Under the pieces are notes generated by a model. That model saw only the letters and a program-made list of their open reading frames with translations. It made no database searches and had not been told where the DNA came from. Shown in pieces: positions 1-8,973 of a DNA stretch of 64,000 nucleotides. The stretch covers positions 328,349 through 392,348 of the forward strand of contig CABIWJ010000004.1 in assembly GCA_902362455.1 (NCBI GenBank), in the 5' to 3' direction. Made by a program: the position numbers and the translations under genes. Position 1 is the stretch's first letter, and every line of letters starts with the position of its first letter. The DNA comes from Eubacteriaceae bacterium (lineage in GTDB: Bacteria; Bacillota; Clostridia; Lachnospirales; Lachnospiraceae).

Positions 1-2
1 AT

Positions 3-734
3 ACATTACCTGTAATTGGTGGAGCAGTGGTATTATTTGCAATTCCACTTGCATTAGTATTAAAACAGCCGGATTTATCTACGAGTATTGTTATTTCACT
101 TACATTTTGTGCAATAATGTATATGGCAGGACTCAGTTATAAGATAATCGGTGGCGTACTTGCAGTTGCAATTCCAGTTGCAGTTGTTTTAATATATCTG
201 ATTATGCAGCCAAACCAGAAAATAATCGAAGAATATCAGTACAACAGAATTATTGGTTTCTATGATGAAAATAATGAGGTCGCTGAAAGAATTAATTACC
301 AGCAGAAGAACTCTGTTATGGCAATCGGTTCAGGCGGACTTTGGGGAAAAGGTTTAAACAATAACACGACAACAAGTGTTAAAAATGGTAATTATATATC
401 AGAACCACAGACAGACTTCATCTTCTGTATAGTAGGTGAGGAATTAGGGTTTGTAGGTGCTTCGGCAGTTATAATACTGCTCTTGTTAATAATACTTGAG
501 TGCTTTTATATCGGAACAAATGCACCTGATATGGCAGGTAAACTTATCGCCTGTGGATTTGGTTTTCTGTTAGCCATTCAATCGTTTGTAAATATTGGTG
601 TAGTTACAAGAATTATTCCGAATACCGGATTACCATTACCATTTGTAAGTTATGGACTCAGCTCATTACTAAGTCTGTTTGCATGTATTGGTGTAATTCT
701 TAATATCGGACTTCAGCGAAAAGAAATTATATAA
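3..734 (+). CDS. rodA: RodA/FtsW-type peptidoglycan polymerase, C-terminal part (5' cut by window edge)
   Basis: The open frame runs in from the window edge (first full codon at base 3), so the N-terminal half of this SEDS-family glycosyltransferase is missing. The visible part has several hydrophobic segments and family landmarks: KQPDLSTS near the left edge, an extracytoplasmic loop with GSGGLWGKGL, EPQTDFIFCIVGEELGF, and a C-terminal block with IPNTGLPLPFVSYGLSS. SEDS proteins polymerise glycan strands from lipid II in the membrane. RodA rather than FtsW or SpoVE is inferred because mgsA follows 16 bp later, a common order in Lachnospiraceae where the min genes precede rodA. The upstream genes cannot be seen. 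Confidence 0.9.
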   Translation, partial: TLPVIGGAVVLFAIPLALVLKQPDLSTSIVISLTFCAIMYMAGLSYKIIGGVLAVAIPVAVVLIYLIMQPNQKIIEEYQYNRIIGFYDENNEVAERINYQQKNSVMAIGSGGLWGKGLNNNTTTSVKNGNYISEPQTDFIFCIVGEELGFVGASAVIILLLLIILECFYIGTNAPDMAGKLIACGFGFLLAIQSFVNIGVVTRIIPNTGLPLPFVSYGLSSLLSLFACIGVILNIGLQRKEII

Positions 735-750
735 CAGTAGGAGGTAGCTT

Positions 751-1146
751 ATGAACATTGGATTAATAGCACATAATTCCAAGAAAAAACTTATGCAGAA
801 CTTGTGTATTGCTTATCGCGGAATATTATGCAAAAATGAATTATATGCAACAGCAACAACAGGCAGGCTTATAGAAGAGGTAGCAAATTTGAATGTTCAC
901 AAGTTTTTAGCAGGACATCTCGGAGGTGTCCAGCAGATGTGCTCACAAATAGAACAAAACCAGTTAGATATGATTATATTTATCAGAGACCCACAGACAC
1001 CACAGTCTCATGAGCCTGATGTAAATAATATTTTCAGATTATGTGATATGCATAATATTCCTTTAGCTACCAACTTAGCTACAGCGGAGATGTTAATCAA
1101 ATCACTTGAACGTGGTGATTTAGATTGGCGTGATGTATATAGATAA
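751..1146 (+). CDS. mgsA: Methylglyoxal synthase family protein, catalytic Asp replaced
   Basis: The 131-residue protein matches methylglyoxal synthase over its whole length: LIAHNSKK at the N terminus, TGRLIEE (38-44), GHLGGVQQM (55-63), IRDPQTPQSHEPDV (78-91) and NIPLATNLATAEM (102-114). The family converts dihydroxyacetone phosphate to methylglyoxal. Equivalents of E. coli Asp91, His98 and Asp101 are present (Asp80, His87, Asp90), but the catalytic Asp71 of the GGDQQ motif is Val60 here (codon GTC). Activity is therefore uncertain. The start is fixed by GGAGG seven bases upstream of the ATG. It lies 16 bp after rodA and is likely cotranscribed with it. Confidence 0.88.
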   Translation: MNIGLIAHNSKKKLMQNLCIAYRGILCKNELYATATTGRLIEEVANLNVHKFLAGHLGGVQQMCSQIEQNQLDMIIFIRDPQTPQSHEPDVNNIFRLCDMHNIPLATNLATAEMLIKSLERGDLDWRDVYR

Positions 1147-1194
1147 TTAGAGTATAGACTTTAGAATATATATAAACCGCATTTGTTTTAAAAT

Positions 1195-1260
1195 TAAAGA
1201 CCTGCGTATATGAACTGTCCTTAACTAACGTCACAGGCCGTCATATATTGCAGGTCTTTA
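1195..1260. terminator. Hairpin, likely bidirectional terminator
   Basis: TAAAGACCTGC at 1195-1205 pairs with its complement at 1250-1260, and the stem extends inward through GTATATGA/TCATATAT with one bulge. It lies between mgsA (+) and the convergent DUF378 gene (-). The flanking T-runs are short, so termination is inferred from position and stem. Confidence 0.6.
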
Positions 1261-1367
1261 TGGTTATTATACTTGAATTATGGTTATCAGATTATTTCGT
1301 TATTTTAGTGTCTGCAAATTTTATAATATTATTTCTGTTTTAGTTAGAGAGCGTAGTAAGATTTACA

Positions 1368-1577
1368 TTATTCAGCTATATCTCTGACTCTTCCGAACAT
1401 ACTTATAAGGTATAATCCGCAGATACCCACAACAGCATAAATGATTCTTGAAATTAATGTCATATTGCCAAATAGAAATGCAACGAGGTCTAATCTGAAG
1501 AAACCAATTAAGCCCCAGTTAATTGCACCTATAATAGCTATTGTAAGTAATGTATAATCTAAGCCTTTTGAATTCAT
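1368..1577 (-). CDS. DUF378 family small membrane protein
   Basis: A protein of about 69 residues with two hydrophobic segments and the family signature AIIGAINWGLIGFF, matching DUF378. These small membrane proteins have no established role. A longer reading begins at 1586, but there AGAAAGG touches the ATG directly. The second ATG (1575-1577) has the same AAAGG at a normal nine-base distance, so it is preferred. It stands alone between the hairpin after mgsA and the divergent HlyD-like gene. Confidence 0.85.
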   Translation of the reverse strand: MNSKGLDYTLLTIAIIGAINWGLIGFFRLDLVAFLFGNMTLISRIIYAVVGICGLYLISMFGRVRDIAE

Positions 1578-1743
1578 TTTAATCATCCTTTCTAAGAGAT
1601 ATTCTATATCATCTATTATTAACAGTTATAATAAAAATTATTAAAATATTTATAAATTTATATAATTTATTAATATGTGATTGACTAAAAAACAAGATTA
1701 TTAGATAATATTATACAGAGTCATTGAAAATATGGAGGTAAAA

Positions 1744-3141
1744 GTGAGAACTAAGAATAAACGAATTGTAAGATATAAGAAACCTTTAAATATAAATATT
1801 GGTATGATAATTCTGACTCTTGTTTTTTTATATCTGGGTATAAATTGTATAATCTATCTTTCAAGAGATAAGATATCTATATATGAGGTAACAAAGGGAC
1901 AGAGTGAAGAGATAGCAGGTATAGCTACAACAGGAATTGCTCTTAGGACAGAGAATGTAACTAATGCACCTGCCTCAGGATATATTAATTATTATATTAA
2001 AGAAGGAACAAAAGTATCAGTAGGAAATACATTATATACAATAGATGAAAATGGTGATTTCTCTGAGAGATTAGAAAATGCAGCCGAGAATGATTCGATG
2101 CTTACAAATGAAAATCTGTCAGAAATCAAAACAGATATATCAAAATTTGTTTCATCATATGATTCTAAAAAATTTGATGAAGTTTATGATTTTAAATATA
2201 ATCTTGATGCAACTTTATTAGAAAATATTAATCTTAATAACTTATCAACTATAAATGAATCAATAACAGCTAATGGAGGTGCAGCTTTATCACTAAATAA
2301 AGCCGACCGTTCAGGAATTGTTGAATTCTATATTGATGGTTATGAGGGACTTACAAATGATAAGATAACAGATGATTTATTTGATGAGAAAGCCTATAAT
2401 AAGAATCCTATAAAGTCAGGAAGCAGTGTTGAAAGCGGAAAGCCTATTTATAAGACTATTGATAATGAGGAATGGGAGATAGTTATTCCATTAACTAAGA
2501 AGCAGGCTGAGGATTATAAGGATACAACTGTAGTAGACATATCATTTCCATCGGAGGGAATTAAAACCTCAGCATATTTCAGTATTATAGATAATAATGG
2601 CTCGAAATATGGTATAATCGGTCTTAGACGTTATATGATTCAATTTGTAGGAGATAGATTTATTAATATAAAGATTGATAGTGATAAAAAAGAAGGACTT
2701 AAAGTACCAAAGACGGCAATAGTTAAAAAAGATTATTACGAAATTCCGATTGATTATATTACAAATGGCGGAGATACCAGTGATGAAGGATTTATGAAAG
2801 AAGAAATTGTTAATAATGAGACAAAATCTGTTTTTGTAGCTGCTTCAATCGTATCTAGAAATGATACCATTTGCTATGTAGAAACATCTGACAAATTACA
2901 AAAAGGAGATGTTATAGCAAAACCTAATTCAACCGACAGATATCAGATAGATAAAACAGAGAAATTAGCAGGTGTATATAATGTTAATACAGGATATACA
3001 ACTTTCAGATATGTTAAAATTCTATCAGAAAAAAATGGTTATTATATAGTTGAGTCTGGTTCTAAATATGGATTACAGGTATATGACCAGATAGTTTTAA
3101 ATGCGTCATTAGTTAAGGAAAATCAAGTTATTTTTAAATAA
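1744..3141 (+). CDS. HlyD-like membrane-anchored protein of the sepF region
   Basis: About 465 residues: a basic N terminus, one membrane segment (IIILTLVFLYLGINCIIYL region), then an extracytoplasmic part. A short biotinyl/lipoyl-like stretch (GYINYYIKEGTKVSVGNTLYTID) and a later barrel-like segment resemble HlyD-type adaptor proteins. No ABC transporter or outer-membrane partner is nearby, which is expected for a Gram-positive. GGAGG (1734-1738) lies five bases before GTG at 1744, so GTG is chosen over the ATG at 1732 that overlaps this ribosome site. It sits just upstream of yggS and sepF, which suggests an envelope or division role; that is inference only. Confidence 0.7.
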   Translation: MRTKNKRIVRYKKPLNINIGMIILTLVFLYLGINCIIYLSRDKISIYEVTKGQSEEIAGIATTGIALRTENVTNAPASGYINYYIKEGTKVSVGNTLYTIDENGDFSERLENAAENDSMLTNENLSEIKTDISKFVSSYDSKKFDEVYDFKYNLDATLLENINLNNLSTINESITANGGAALSLNKADRSGIVEFYIDGYEGLTNDKITDDLFDEKAYNKNPIKSGSSVESGKPIYKTIDNEEWEIVIPLTKKQAEDYKDTTVVDISFPSEGIKTSAYFSIIDNNGSKYGIIGLRRYMIQFVGDRFINIKIDSDKKEGLKVPKTAIVKKDYYEIPIDYITNGGDTSDEGFMKEEIVNNETKSVFVAASIVSRNDTICYVETSDKLQKGDVIAKPNSTDRYQIDKTEKLAGVYNVNTGYTTFRYVKILSEKNGYYIVESGSKYGLQVYDQIVLNASLVKENQVIFK

Positions 3142-3183
3142 AAGTATTAAAAAAAGTTTTAAAATAAAAGGAGTTGTGACACT

Positions 3184-3876
3184 ATGATTAAAGACAACAT
3201 AAGTACAGTACAGGCAAATATTGATAGTGCGTGTAAAAGAGTAGGAAGAGATTCTAAAGAGGTCACATTGATTGCCGTAAGTAAAACTAAACCTGTTTCA
3301 GATATCGAAGAGGCATATGCAACAGGAACAAGAGATTTTGGTGAAAATAAGGTTCAGGAGCTTGATGAGAAATATCCGGTTTTGCCTGATGATATAAGAT
3401 GGCATCTTATAGGTCATCTGCAGAGAAATAAAGTTAAATATATAGTCGATAAAGTTCATCTTATCCATTCTGTTGATTCAGTAAGATTAGCTGAACAGAT
3501 TAGTGTTGAAGCAGTAAAGAAAAATGTATCAGTAAATATTCTGGTTCAGGTAAATGTTGCAAATGAAGAGACAAAATTTGGATTAAGTGAAGAAGAGACA
3601 ATAAATATTGTAACAGAGATAAGTAAGTTATCTAATGTACATATAAAGGGACTTATGACAATTGCACCTTATACTGAGAATCCTGAAAGTAATAGACAAT
3701 ATTTCAGGGAATTAAAGCAATTATCAGTAAAGATTGACAACTTACATATAGATAATGTCGAAATGAAAGAGCTTTCAATGGGAATGACAGGTGACTATGA
3801 AGTAGCAGTAGAAGAGGGAGCAACTTTAGTAAGAGTTGGTACGGGGATTTTTGGTAACAGAAATTACAATATATAG
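3184..3876 (+). CDS. yggS: YggS/PLPBP family pyridoxal-phosphate homeostasis protein
   Basis: The 230-residue single-domain PLP-barrel protein carries AVSKTKP with the PLP-binding lysine at about residue 34, FGENKVQEL, WHLIGHLQRNKVK, the VQVN(V)ANE..K.G segment, and a C-terminal LSMGMTGDYEVAVEEGATLVRVG. The family buffers pyridoxal 5'-phosphate and affects amino-acid pools; it is not an enzyme with a settled reaction. The gene lies in the classic Firmicutes division cluster (ylmE position) before sepF. AAAGGAG precedes the ATG. Confidence 0.95.
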   Translation: MIKDNISTVQANIDSACKRVGRDSKEVTLIAVSKTKPVSDIEEAYATGTRDFGENKVQELDEKYPVLPDDIRWHLIGHLQRNKVKYIVDKVHLIHSVDSVRLAEQISVEAVKKNVSVNILVQVNVANEETKFGLSEEETINIVTEISKLSNVHIKGLMTIAPYTENPESNRQYFRELKQLSVKIDNLHIDNVEMKELSMGMTGDYEVAVEEGATLVRVGTGIFGNRNYNI

Positions 3877-3949
3877 CCATAAATCAGTATAAACTGGTTG
3901 ACATAAGCACCAAAAACAAGGATAATAGTAATAATTAAATATAACTCAT

Positions 3950-4056
3950 TGACGTACTTATGTATGTCATGGATTAATCAAAATATACGTCATTAGCATA
4001 TTTATGTATGATGTATATTAATCAAAATATATTAGATGGCATATGTTATGTATGCC
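3950..4056. repeat. AT-rich direct repeat and small hairpins upstream of sepF
   Basis: A 15-bp word ATTAATCAAAATATA occurs at 3973-3987 and again at 4017-4031 (period 44). Each is accompanied by a small imperfect dyad: TGACGTAC/GTATGTCA at 3950-3969 and GGCATA/TATGCC at 4038-4056, with a weaker one between. This fills the 195-bp gap between yggS and sepF; function unknown. Confidence 0.55.
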
Positions 4057-4071
4057 GGTTGGAGGTAATTT

Positions 4072-4569
4072 ATGAGTATAACAGATAAGTTTTTAAGTTT
4101 TATGAAACTGAATGATGAAGATGATTATGATGATTATGATGAAGAAGATGAATATGAGGTTCCAAAGAGACAGCCTAAAGCTTCTAAACGATATGATGAT
4201 ATAGATGATTATTCAAAGGAAACAGTATCAAGAACAGCACCAAGACCTAAACAGGTTAAGCCTAAAGTTGTACCTATTAGAGGTAAGAATGGTATGGAGG
4301 TTTGTGTTATTAAACCATCTACTATAGAAGATGGAAGAGAGATAACAAATACTCTTGTTTCAGGACGAGCTGTTGTATTAAACTTAGAAGGAATCCATGT
4401 TGAACTTGCACAGAGAATAATTGATTTTACATCAGGTTCATGCTTCGCAATTGATGGAAATATGCAGAAGGTTTCTAATTACATATTTATTGCAACTCCA
4501 CCATCAGTAGAGATTTCAGGAGATTTCCAGGAAATTCTCAATGGTAATGCAAATGTAACAGAAATGTAA
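4072..4569 (+). CDS. sepF: Cell division protein SepF
   Basis: The 165-residue protein has the SepF plan: an N-terminal amphipathic membrane-binding helix (MSITDKFLSFMKL), an acidic/basic linker (about residues 16-70) and a C-terminal globular domain with the conserved run around AVVLNLEGIHVELAQRIIDFTSGSCFAIDGN. SepF tethers and bundles FtsZ at the Z ring. GGAGGTAATTT gives a strong ribosome site. It follows yggS and lies 13 bp before aroB, an insertion in the usual ylm order. The linker is rich in Asp, Glu and Tyr at its start. Confidence 0.95.
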   Translation: MSITDKFLSFMKLNDEDDYDDYDEEDEYEVPKRQPKASKRYDDIDDYSKETVSRTAPRPKQVKPKVVPIRGKNGMEVCVIKPSTIEDGREITNTLVSGRAVVLNLEGIHVELAQRIIDFTSGSCFAIDGNMQKVSNYIFIATPPSVEISGDFQEILNGNANVTEM

Positions 4570-4582
4570 TTGAGGTGTATAT

Positions 4583-5674
4583 ATGTCCGTTATTTTACCG
4601 GTAAGTTTCAATAATAAGCCTTGCTATAATATACTTATAGAGAAGGACTATGAAAAATTTTATGAAGAAGTACAGAAGTTTGATATATTAAACCGTCGCT
4701 TGTGTATTGTCACAGAGACTAACGTAGGACCACATTATGCTAATCAATTAAGAGACAGATTAGCAGGACTTTGCAAAGAAGTGTATATATTTACATTTGA
4801 TGCAGGTGAAAGTAGTAAAAATCTTGATGTGGTCTATAAGTTATATGAATTTTTGATACAAAATAAATTTGACAGAAAAGATGTCTTAATTGCACTTGGT
4901 GGTGGTGTAGTTGGAGATTTAACAGGATTTACGGCTGCAACATATCTTAGAGGTATAAGATTTATTCAGATGCCTACATCATTACTTTCACAGGTTGATA
5001 GTAGTATTGGAGGTAAGACAGGTGTCGATTTTAATGGTTATAAGAATATGGTTGGTGCATTTTATCAGCCTATATTAGTTTATATTAATATTGAGACCTT
5101 AAAGACCTTGCCAATTCGCGAATATTTATCTGGAATGGGAGAGATAATTAAACATGGTTTTATTAAAGACAAGGATTATCTCAAGTGGCTTAATGATAAT
5201 TCTGAACATATTCTTAATTTAGAATATGATGCATTAGAATATATGATATGCGAAAGTTGTATGATTAAGAGAGCTGTTGTTGAATATGATCCTAAGGAGA
5301 CACTTGGCGAAAGAGCTTTACTTAATTTTGGACATACACTTGGACATGCTATCGAGAAGAATTCTAACTTTTCATTATTACATGGAGAATGTGTAGCACT
5401 TGGTATGCTTGCTGCATTAGAGATTTCATATACAAAAGGTTATATAAGTGAGAAAGATTTGGAATTCAGTAAAAGTATTATTAGAAAATATAATTTGCCT
5501 ACGACAGTAGAGGGATTATCCAAGACTGAAGTAGTAGAGGCAACTAAATCAGATAAGAAGATGGAGGCTGATACTATTAAGTTTATTCTTCTTAAGAGTC
5601 TTGGTAATGCTATTATCGATACATCAGTATCTATTGAAGAGATGGATAATTCTTTAGAAGGTATTGTATTATAA
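4583..5674 (+). CDS. aroB: 3-dehydroquinate synthase
   Basis: The 363-residue protein shows AroB motifs in order: DAGESSKNLD, the NAD-binding ALGGGVVGDLTGFTAATYLRGI, PTSLLSQVDSSIGGKTGVDF, and metal/substrate ligands in GEIIKHGFI and NFGHTLGHAIE followed by LLHGECVALGM. It converts DAHP to 3-dehydroquinate in the shikimate pathway, using NAD and a divalent metal. It starts 13 bp after sepF with GAGGTG upstream, so it is probably translated from the same message. No other shikimate gene is in the window. Confidence 0.96.
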   Translation: MSVILPVSFNNKPCYNILIEKDYEKFYEEVQKFDILNRRLCIVTETNVGPHYANQLRDRLAGLCKEVYIFTFDAGESSKNLDVVYKLYEFLIQNKFDRKDVLIALGGGVVGDLTGFTAATYLRGIRFIQMPTSLLSQVDSSIGGKTGVDFNGYKNMVGAFYQPILVYINIETLKTLPIREYLSGMGEIIKHGFIKDKDYLKWLNDNSEHILNLEYDALEYMICESCMIKRAVVEYDPKETLGERALLNFGHTLGHAIEKNSNFSLLHGECVALGMLAALEISYTKGYISEKDLEFSKSIIRKYNLPTTVEGLSKTEVVEATKSDKKMEADTIKFILLKSLGNAIIDTSVSIEEMDNSLEGIVL

Positions 5675-5780
5675 ACTATTAATTTAACTGATGTATTTAT
5701 ATTAATGATATATTATACTGCAGTTATCTAGTATCTGCTTTAGGTAATCTACTTAATTGAAAGGAATAAACAGAATAATA

Positions 5781-6320
5781 ATGCAGAGTAGTAAGAAAAA
5801 GTTGACTAAATACTTATTATTAAGTATTTTAACTATAATTCTGGTAGGTATTGACCAGATATCAAAGTATCTGATTGTTAACAGACTTAATATTGAGAAG
5901 AATTATCCAGTTATTCCGCAATTAATATCCTTTGAATATCTTGAGAATAGAGGTGTTGCATTTGGAATTATGGATGGAAAGATGACTCTTATTACAATAG
6001 TTGTAATTCTTGTTACAATTGGAATAATTTATATTATTAAGCTATTACAGAATTCTATATATCGCAATTATGATTTATCTAAGAAATTTTCGTTTCTGCA
6101 GATATTATGTACATTTATGATTGCAGGTGCGATTGGAAATCTAATAGACAGAATCAGATTAGGATATGTAGTTGACTTTATAAAGTTTGACTTTATTGAT
6201 TTTCCAACTTTTAATATTGCAGATTGCTATGTTGTAGTGGCAACCATATTAGTATTTATTATTTTAATGTTTTTTACGGACGAAAATGAATTCGAGAGTT
6301 TATTTCATAAGGAAGTTTAA
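5781..6320 (+). CDS. lspA: Lipoprotein signal peptidase (signal peptidase II)
   Basis: About 179 residues with four membrane segments and both catalytic Asp motifs: GAIGNLIDRIRLGYVVDFI and NIADCYVVVA, plus ENRGVAFG. The enzyme cleaves prolipoprotein signal peptides in the cytoplasmic membrane. An in-frame TTG lies at 5757. The AAAGGA just after that TTG is 15 bases from ATG 5781, so neither start has ideal spacing. The ATG gives the usual basic N terminus (MQSSKKKLTK) and is preferred. Four bases separate its stop from the next ATG, indicating coupling with the RluD-type gene. Confidence 0.93.
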   Translation: MQSSKKKLTKYLLLSILTIILVGIDQISKYLIVNRLNIEKNYPVIPQLISFEYLENRGVAFGIMDGKMTLITIVVILVTIGIIYIIKLLQNSIYRNYDLSKKFSFLQILCTFMIAGAIGNLIDRIRLGYVVDFIKFDFIDFPTFNIADCYVVVATILVFIILMFFTDENEFESLFHKEV

Positions 6321-6324
6321 ATAA

Positions 6325-7248
6325 ATGAACACGTTTTTTGATAAAATAATTGTTGATTTTCTTGCAGATGGTACAAGAATTGATAAGTACATTTCAACAT
6401 TATATCCTGATATATCAAGAACACATATTCAAAGGTTGATTGCAGAACAATTTATATTAGTTAATGACTCAGTCGTTAAGTCGAATTATAAGCTTTCTAC
6501 AAATGATGTGGTATTAATCCATATTCCGGAAGCAATCGAACCAGAAATTGTACCAGAGGATATTCCATTAGATATTCTATATGAAGATAGCGATATAATT
6601 GTTGTTAATAAGCCTAAACAAATGGTGGTTCATCCAGCAAGAGGACATTATTCAGGAACATTGGTAAATGCATTGCTTTATCATTGTAAAGATGAATTAT
6701 CAGGAATCAATGGTGTTATGAGACCTGGTATTGTTCATAGGATAGATATGGATACAACAGGTGTTTTAGTTGTATGTAAAAATGATTATGCACATAACAA
6801 ATTAGCCGAACAATTAAAGGAACATTCAATAACACGACGTTACGAAGCTATCGTCCATAATGTTATAAAAGAAGATTCAGGTACAGTTAATGCCAAAATT
6901 GGCAGACACCCTAATAACAGACTGAAGATGGAAGCAAACGTTAATAATGGTAAAGATGCAATTACGCATTATAAGGTTTTAGAACGCTTTAAGAATTTTA
7001 CCCATATTGAATGTCAGTTAGAAACTGGAAGAACTCATCAGATAAGAGTTCATATGGCGAGTATAGGTTATCCTTTATTAGGAGATGCCGTATATGGTCC
7101 GGCTCATTGCCCATATAAATTAGTTGGGCAGACACTTCATGCCAGAGTTTTAGGATTTATACATCCAAGAACTAATAAATATATGGAGTTTGAAGCTCCT
7201 TTACCAGAATATTTTGTACATTTACTCAAAATATTACCGCGCAATTAG
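6325..7248 (+). CDS. RluD/YlyB-type RNA pseudouridine synthase
   Basis: The 307-residue protein has an N-terminal S4-like RNA-binding segment (RIDKYISTLYPDISRTHIQRLI) and a RluA-family catalytic domain with NKPKQMVVHPARGH and the catalytic aspartate in GIVHRIDMDTTGVLVV, then LETGRTHQIRVHM. It isomerises uridines, most likely in 23S rRNA as RluD does; the exact target cannot be read from sequence. The lspA-then-rluD order is conserved in Firmicutes. Confidence 0.93.
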   Translation: MNTFFDKIIVDFLADGTRIDKYISTLYPDISRTHIQRLIAEQFILVNDSVVKSNYKLSTNDVVLIHIPEAIEPEIVPEDIPLDILYEDSDIIVVNKPKQMVVHPARGHYSGTLVNALLYHCKDELSGINGVMRPGIVHRIDMDTTGVLVVCKNDYAHNKLAEQLKEHSITRRYEAIVHNVIKEDSGTVNAKIGRHPNNRLKMEANVNNGKDAITHYKVLERFKNFTHIECQLETGRTHQIRVHMASIGYPLLGDAVYGPAHCPYKLVGQTLHARVLGFIHPRTNKYMEFEAPLPEYFVHLLKILPRN

Positions 7249-7275
7249 TAAAAAATTTTTTGGGAGGTGTTTTGT

Positions 7276-7887
7276 ATGGATAAACATACTATTATTACAA
7301 TCGGAAGACAATATGGTAGTGGTGGTCGTGAAATCGGTCAGAAGCTTGCAGAAAGACTTGGTATCAAGTGCTACGATAATGAGTTACTTTCTATTGCTGC
7401 TAAAGAAAGTGGTTTATGCCAGGAAGTATTCGAAGCACATGATGAAAAACCTACAAATAGCTTTTTGTATTCACTTGTTATGGATACATATCACCCATAT
7501 GGTACAGGTGGAATGATAGATGTTCCATTAAGCCAGAAGATATTCTTAGCCCAATTCGAAACTATTAAGAATATTGCTAAGAAAGAAAGCTGCGTATTTG
7601 TTGGAAGATGTGCAGATTATGCATTACAAGATGATTACAATGTAACAAGTGTATTTATTTCAAGTGATATGGATTCTAAAATAAAAAGAATTTGTGAAAG
7701 AAATAATGTTACACCTTCTAAGGCACAGGAGATGATTTTAAAAACCGATAAGAAACGTGCAAGTTATTACAATTACTACACTAATAAAAAATGGGGTGTT
7801 TGTTCATCCTACGACCTGTGTATAAACAGTGGTAAAATCGGAATCGATAAAGCTGTTGATGTAATTATGAATTATTTAAAAATGTAA
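7276..7887 (+). CDS. Cytidylate-kinase-like family protein
   Basis: About 203 residues with an N-terminal nucleotide-binding segment TIGRQYGSGGREIGQKLAERLG, a lid-like basic region near RICERNNVTPSKA and KKRASYYNYYTNKKWG. This matches the cytidylate-kinase-like family (AAA_26 type), which is distinct from Cmk and of unproven substrate. GGGAGGT at 7262-7268 lies seven bases from ATG 7276; an in-frame GTG at 7267 overlaps the ribosome site and is rejected. A strong terminator follows 55 bp downstream. Confidence 0.85.
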   Translation: MDKHTIITIGRQYGSGGREIGQKLAERLGIKCYDNELLSIAAKESGLCQEVFEAHDEKPTNSFLYSLVMDTYHPYGTGGMIDVPLSQKIFLAQFETIKNIAKKESCVFVGRCADYALQDDYNVTSVFISSDMDSKIKRICERNNVTPSKAQEMILKTDKKRASYYNYYTNKKWGVCSSYDLCINSGKIGIDKAVDVIMNYLKM

Positions 7888-7942
7888 AGGTTATACATAC
7901 AATTCAAAACATAATTATTAATATTAATTTAGTTGTTTAATT

Positions 7943-8013
7943 AAACCACCATAATATGTATATGGAGAAATCAAAGAATGATTTTACATTACATTTATGG
8001 TGGCTTTTTTTTT
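7943..8013 (+). terminator. Rho-independent terminator
   Basis: AAACCACCATAA (from 7943) pairs with TTATGGTGGCTTT (to about 8007), with further pairing inside, followed by a run of T. It ends the yggS-to-kinase transcription block. The stretch from here to 8242 holds only a doubtful 33-codon frame (8039-8140). Confidence 0.85.
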
Positions 8014-8241
8014 AGAGAAATTGTAATGTCTGTAATATATGTACACCATAGCCGAAATGATGAACAGTGAAATAAAAAAGCCAAAGGAAAGCCCAAAAAG
8101 AGATGTATTGGAACGAATAAAACTATTCGCAAAACCATAGTTTAACGAAAAGTTATACTAGAAAAGTTATTATTAATGTGTTATAATCAGATTATTAATA
8201 AATATAACAAATACAAACATCATATCATAAGGAATAAATAT

Positions 8242-8973
8242 ATGGAATTACAGAAATTATATAGTTATACAAGGCAGGCTATAGATAAATATAATATGAT
8301 AAATGATGGAGATAAAATTGCAATTGGTGTATCTGGTGGCAAAGACAGTCTCACATTATTATATGCTTTAAGTGGACTTAGACGTTTTTATTCAAAACAT
8401 TTTGATTTAGTGGCAATATCCGTTGACTTAGGCTTTGGTATACAGGAATTTGATGCGATTAACAAATTATGCAATGATTTGGATATTCCTTTACATATTG
8501 TACATACAGAAATTAATCAGATTGTATTCGTTAATCGCAGGGAATCTAACCCATGCTCATTGTGTGCTAAAATGCGTAAAGGTGCGTTGAATGATAAGGC
8601 TAAGGAATTAGGATGTAATCGTGTTGCATATGCTCATCATAAAGATGATATTATAGAGACTATGATGTTATCTCTTATGTATGAAGGCAGGTTTTATTCT
8701 TTTTCTCCAGTGACATTTTTAGATAAAACCAAACTTTATGTTATACGTCCATTAATGTTTGTCAGTGAATCTGAAGTAATTGGCTTTAAAAATAAATATA
8801 ATTTACCAGTTGCTAAAAATCAATGTCCGGCTGATGGACATACTAAACGTGAATATGTAAAAAATCTTATAAAGCAACTTAATCATGACAATCCAGGTGT
8901 TAAAGAACGTATGTTCGGAGCAATTGTCGCTAGTAAAATTGAAGGGTGGAATATTACAAATGCCAAATTCTAA
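8242..8973 (+). CDS. TtcA-like PP-loop tRNA thiolation enzyme
   Basis: About 243 residues. The PP-loop SGGKDSLTLL lies near residue 32, and the CxxC pair of the TtcA group is present in NPCSLCAKMRKG; GCNRVAYAHHKDDIIETMML follows. This family thiolates tRNA (cytidine 32 in the namesake) using ATP and an iron-sulfur cluster. AAGGA lies eight bases before ATG 8242; a longer reading from 8176 lacks a ribosome site. The last 14 bases overlap the tyrosine recombinase gene, so the two are probably translationally coupled. Confidence 0.88.
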   Translation: MELQKLYSYTRQAIDKYNMINDGDKIAIGVSGGKDSLTLLYALSGLRRFYSKHFDLVAISVDLGFGIQEFDAINKLCNDLDIPLHIVHTEINQIVFVNRRESNPCSLCAKMRKGALNDKAKELGCNRVAYAHHKDDIIETMMLSLMYEGRFYSFSPVTFLDKTKLYVIRPLMFVSESEVIGFKNKYNLPVAKNQCPADGHTKREYVKNLIKQLNHDNPGVKERMFGAIVASKIEGWNITNAKF

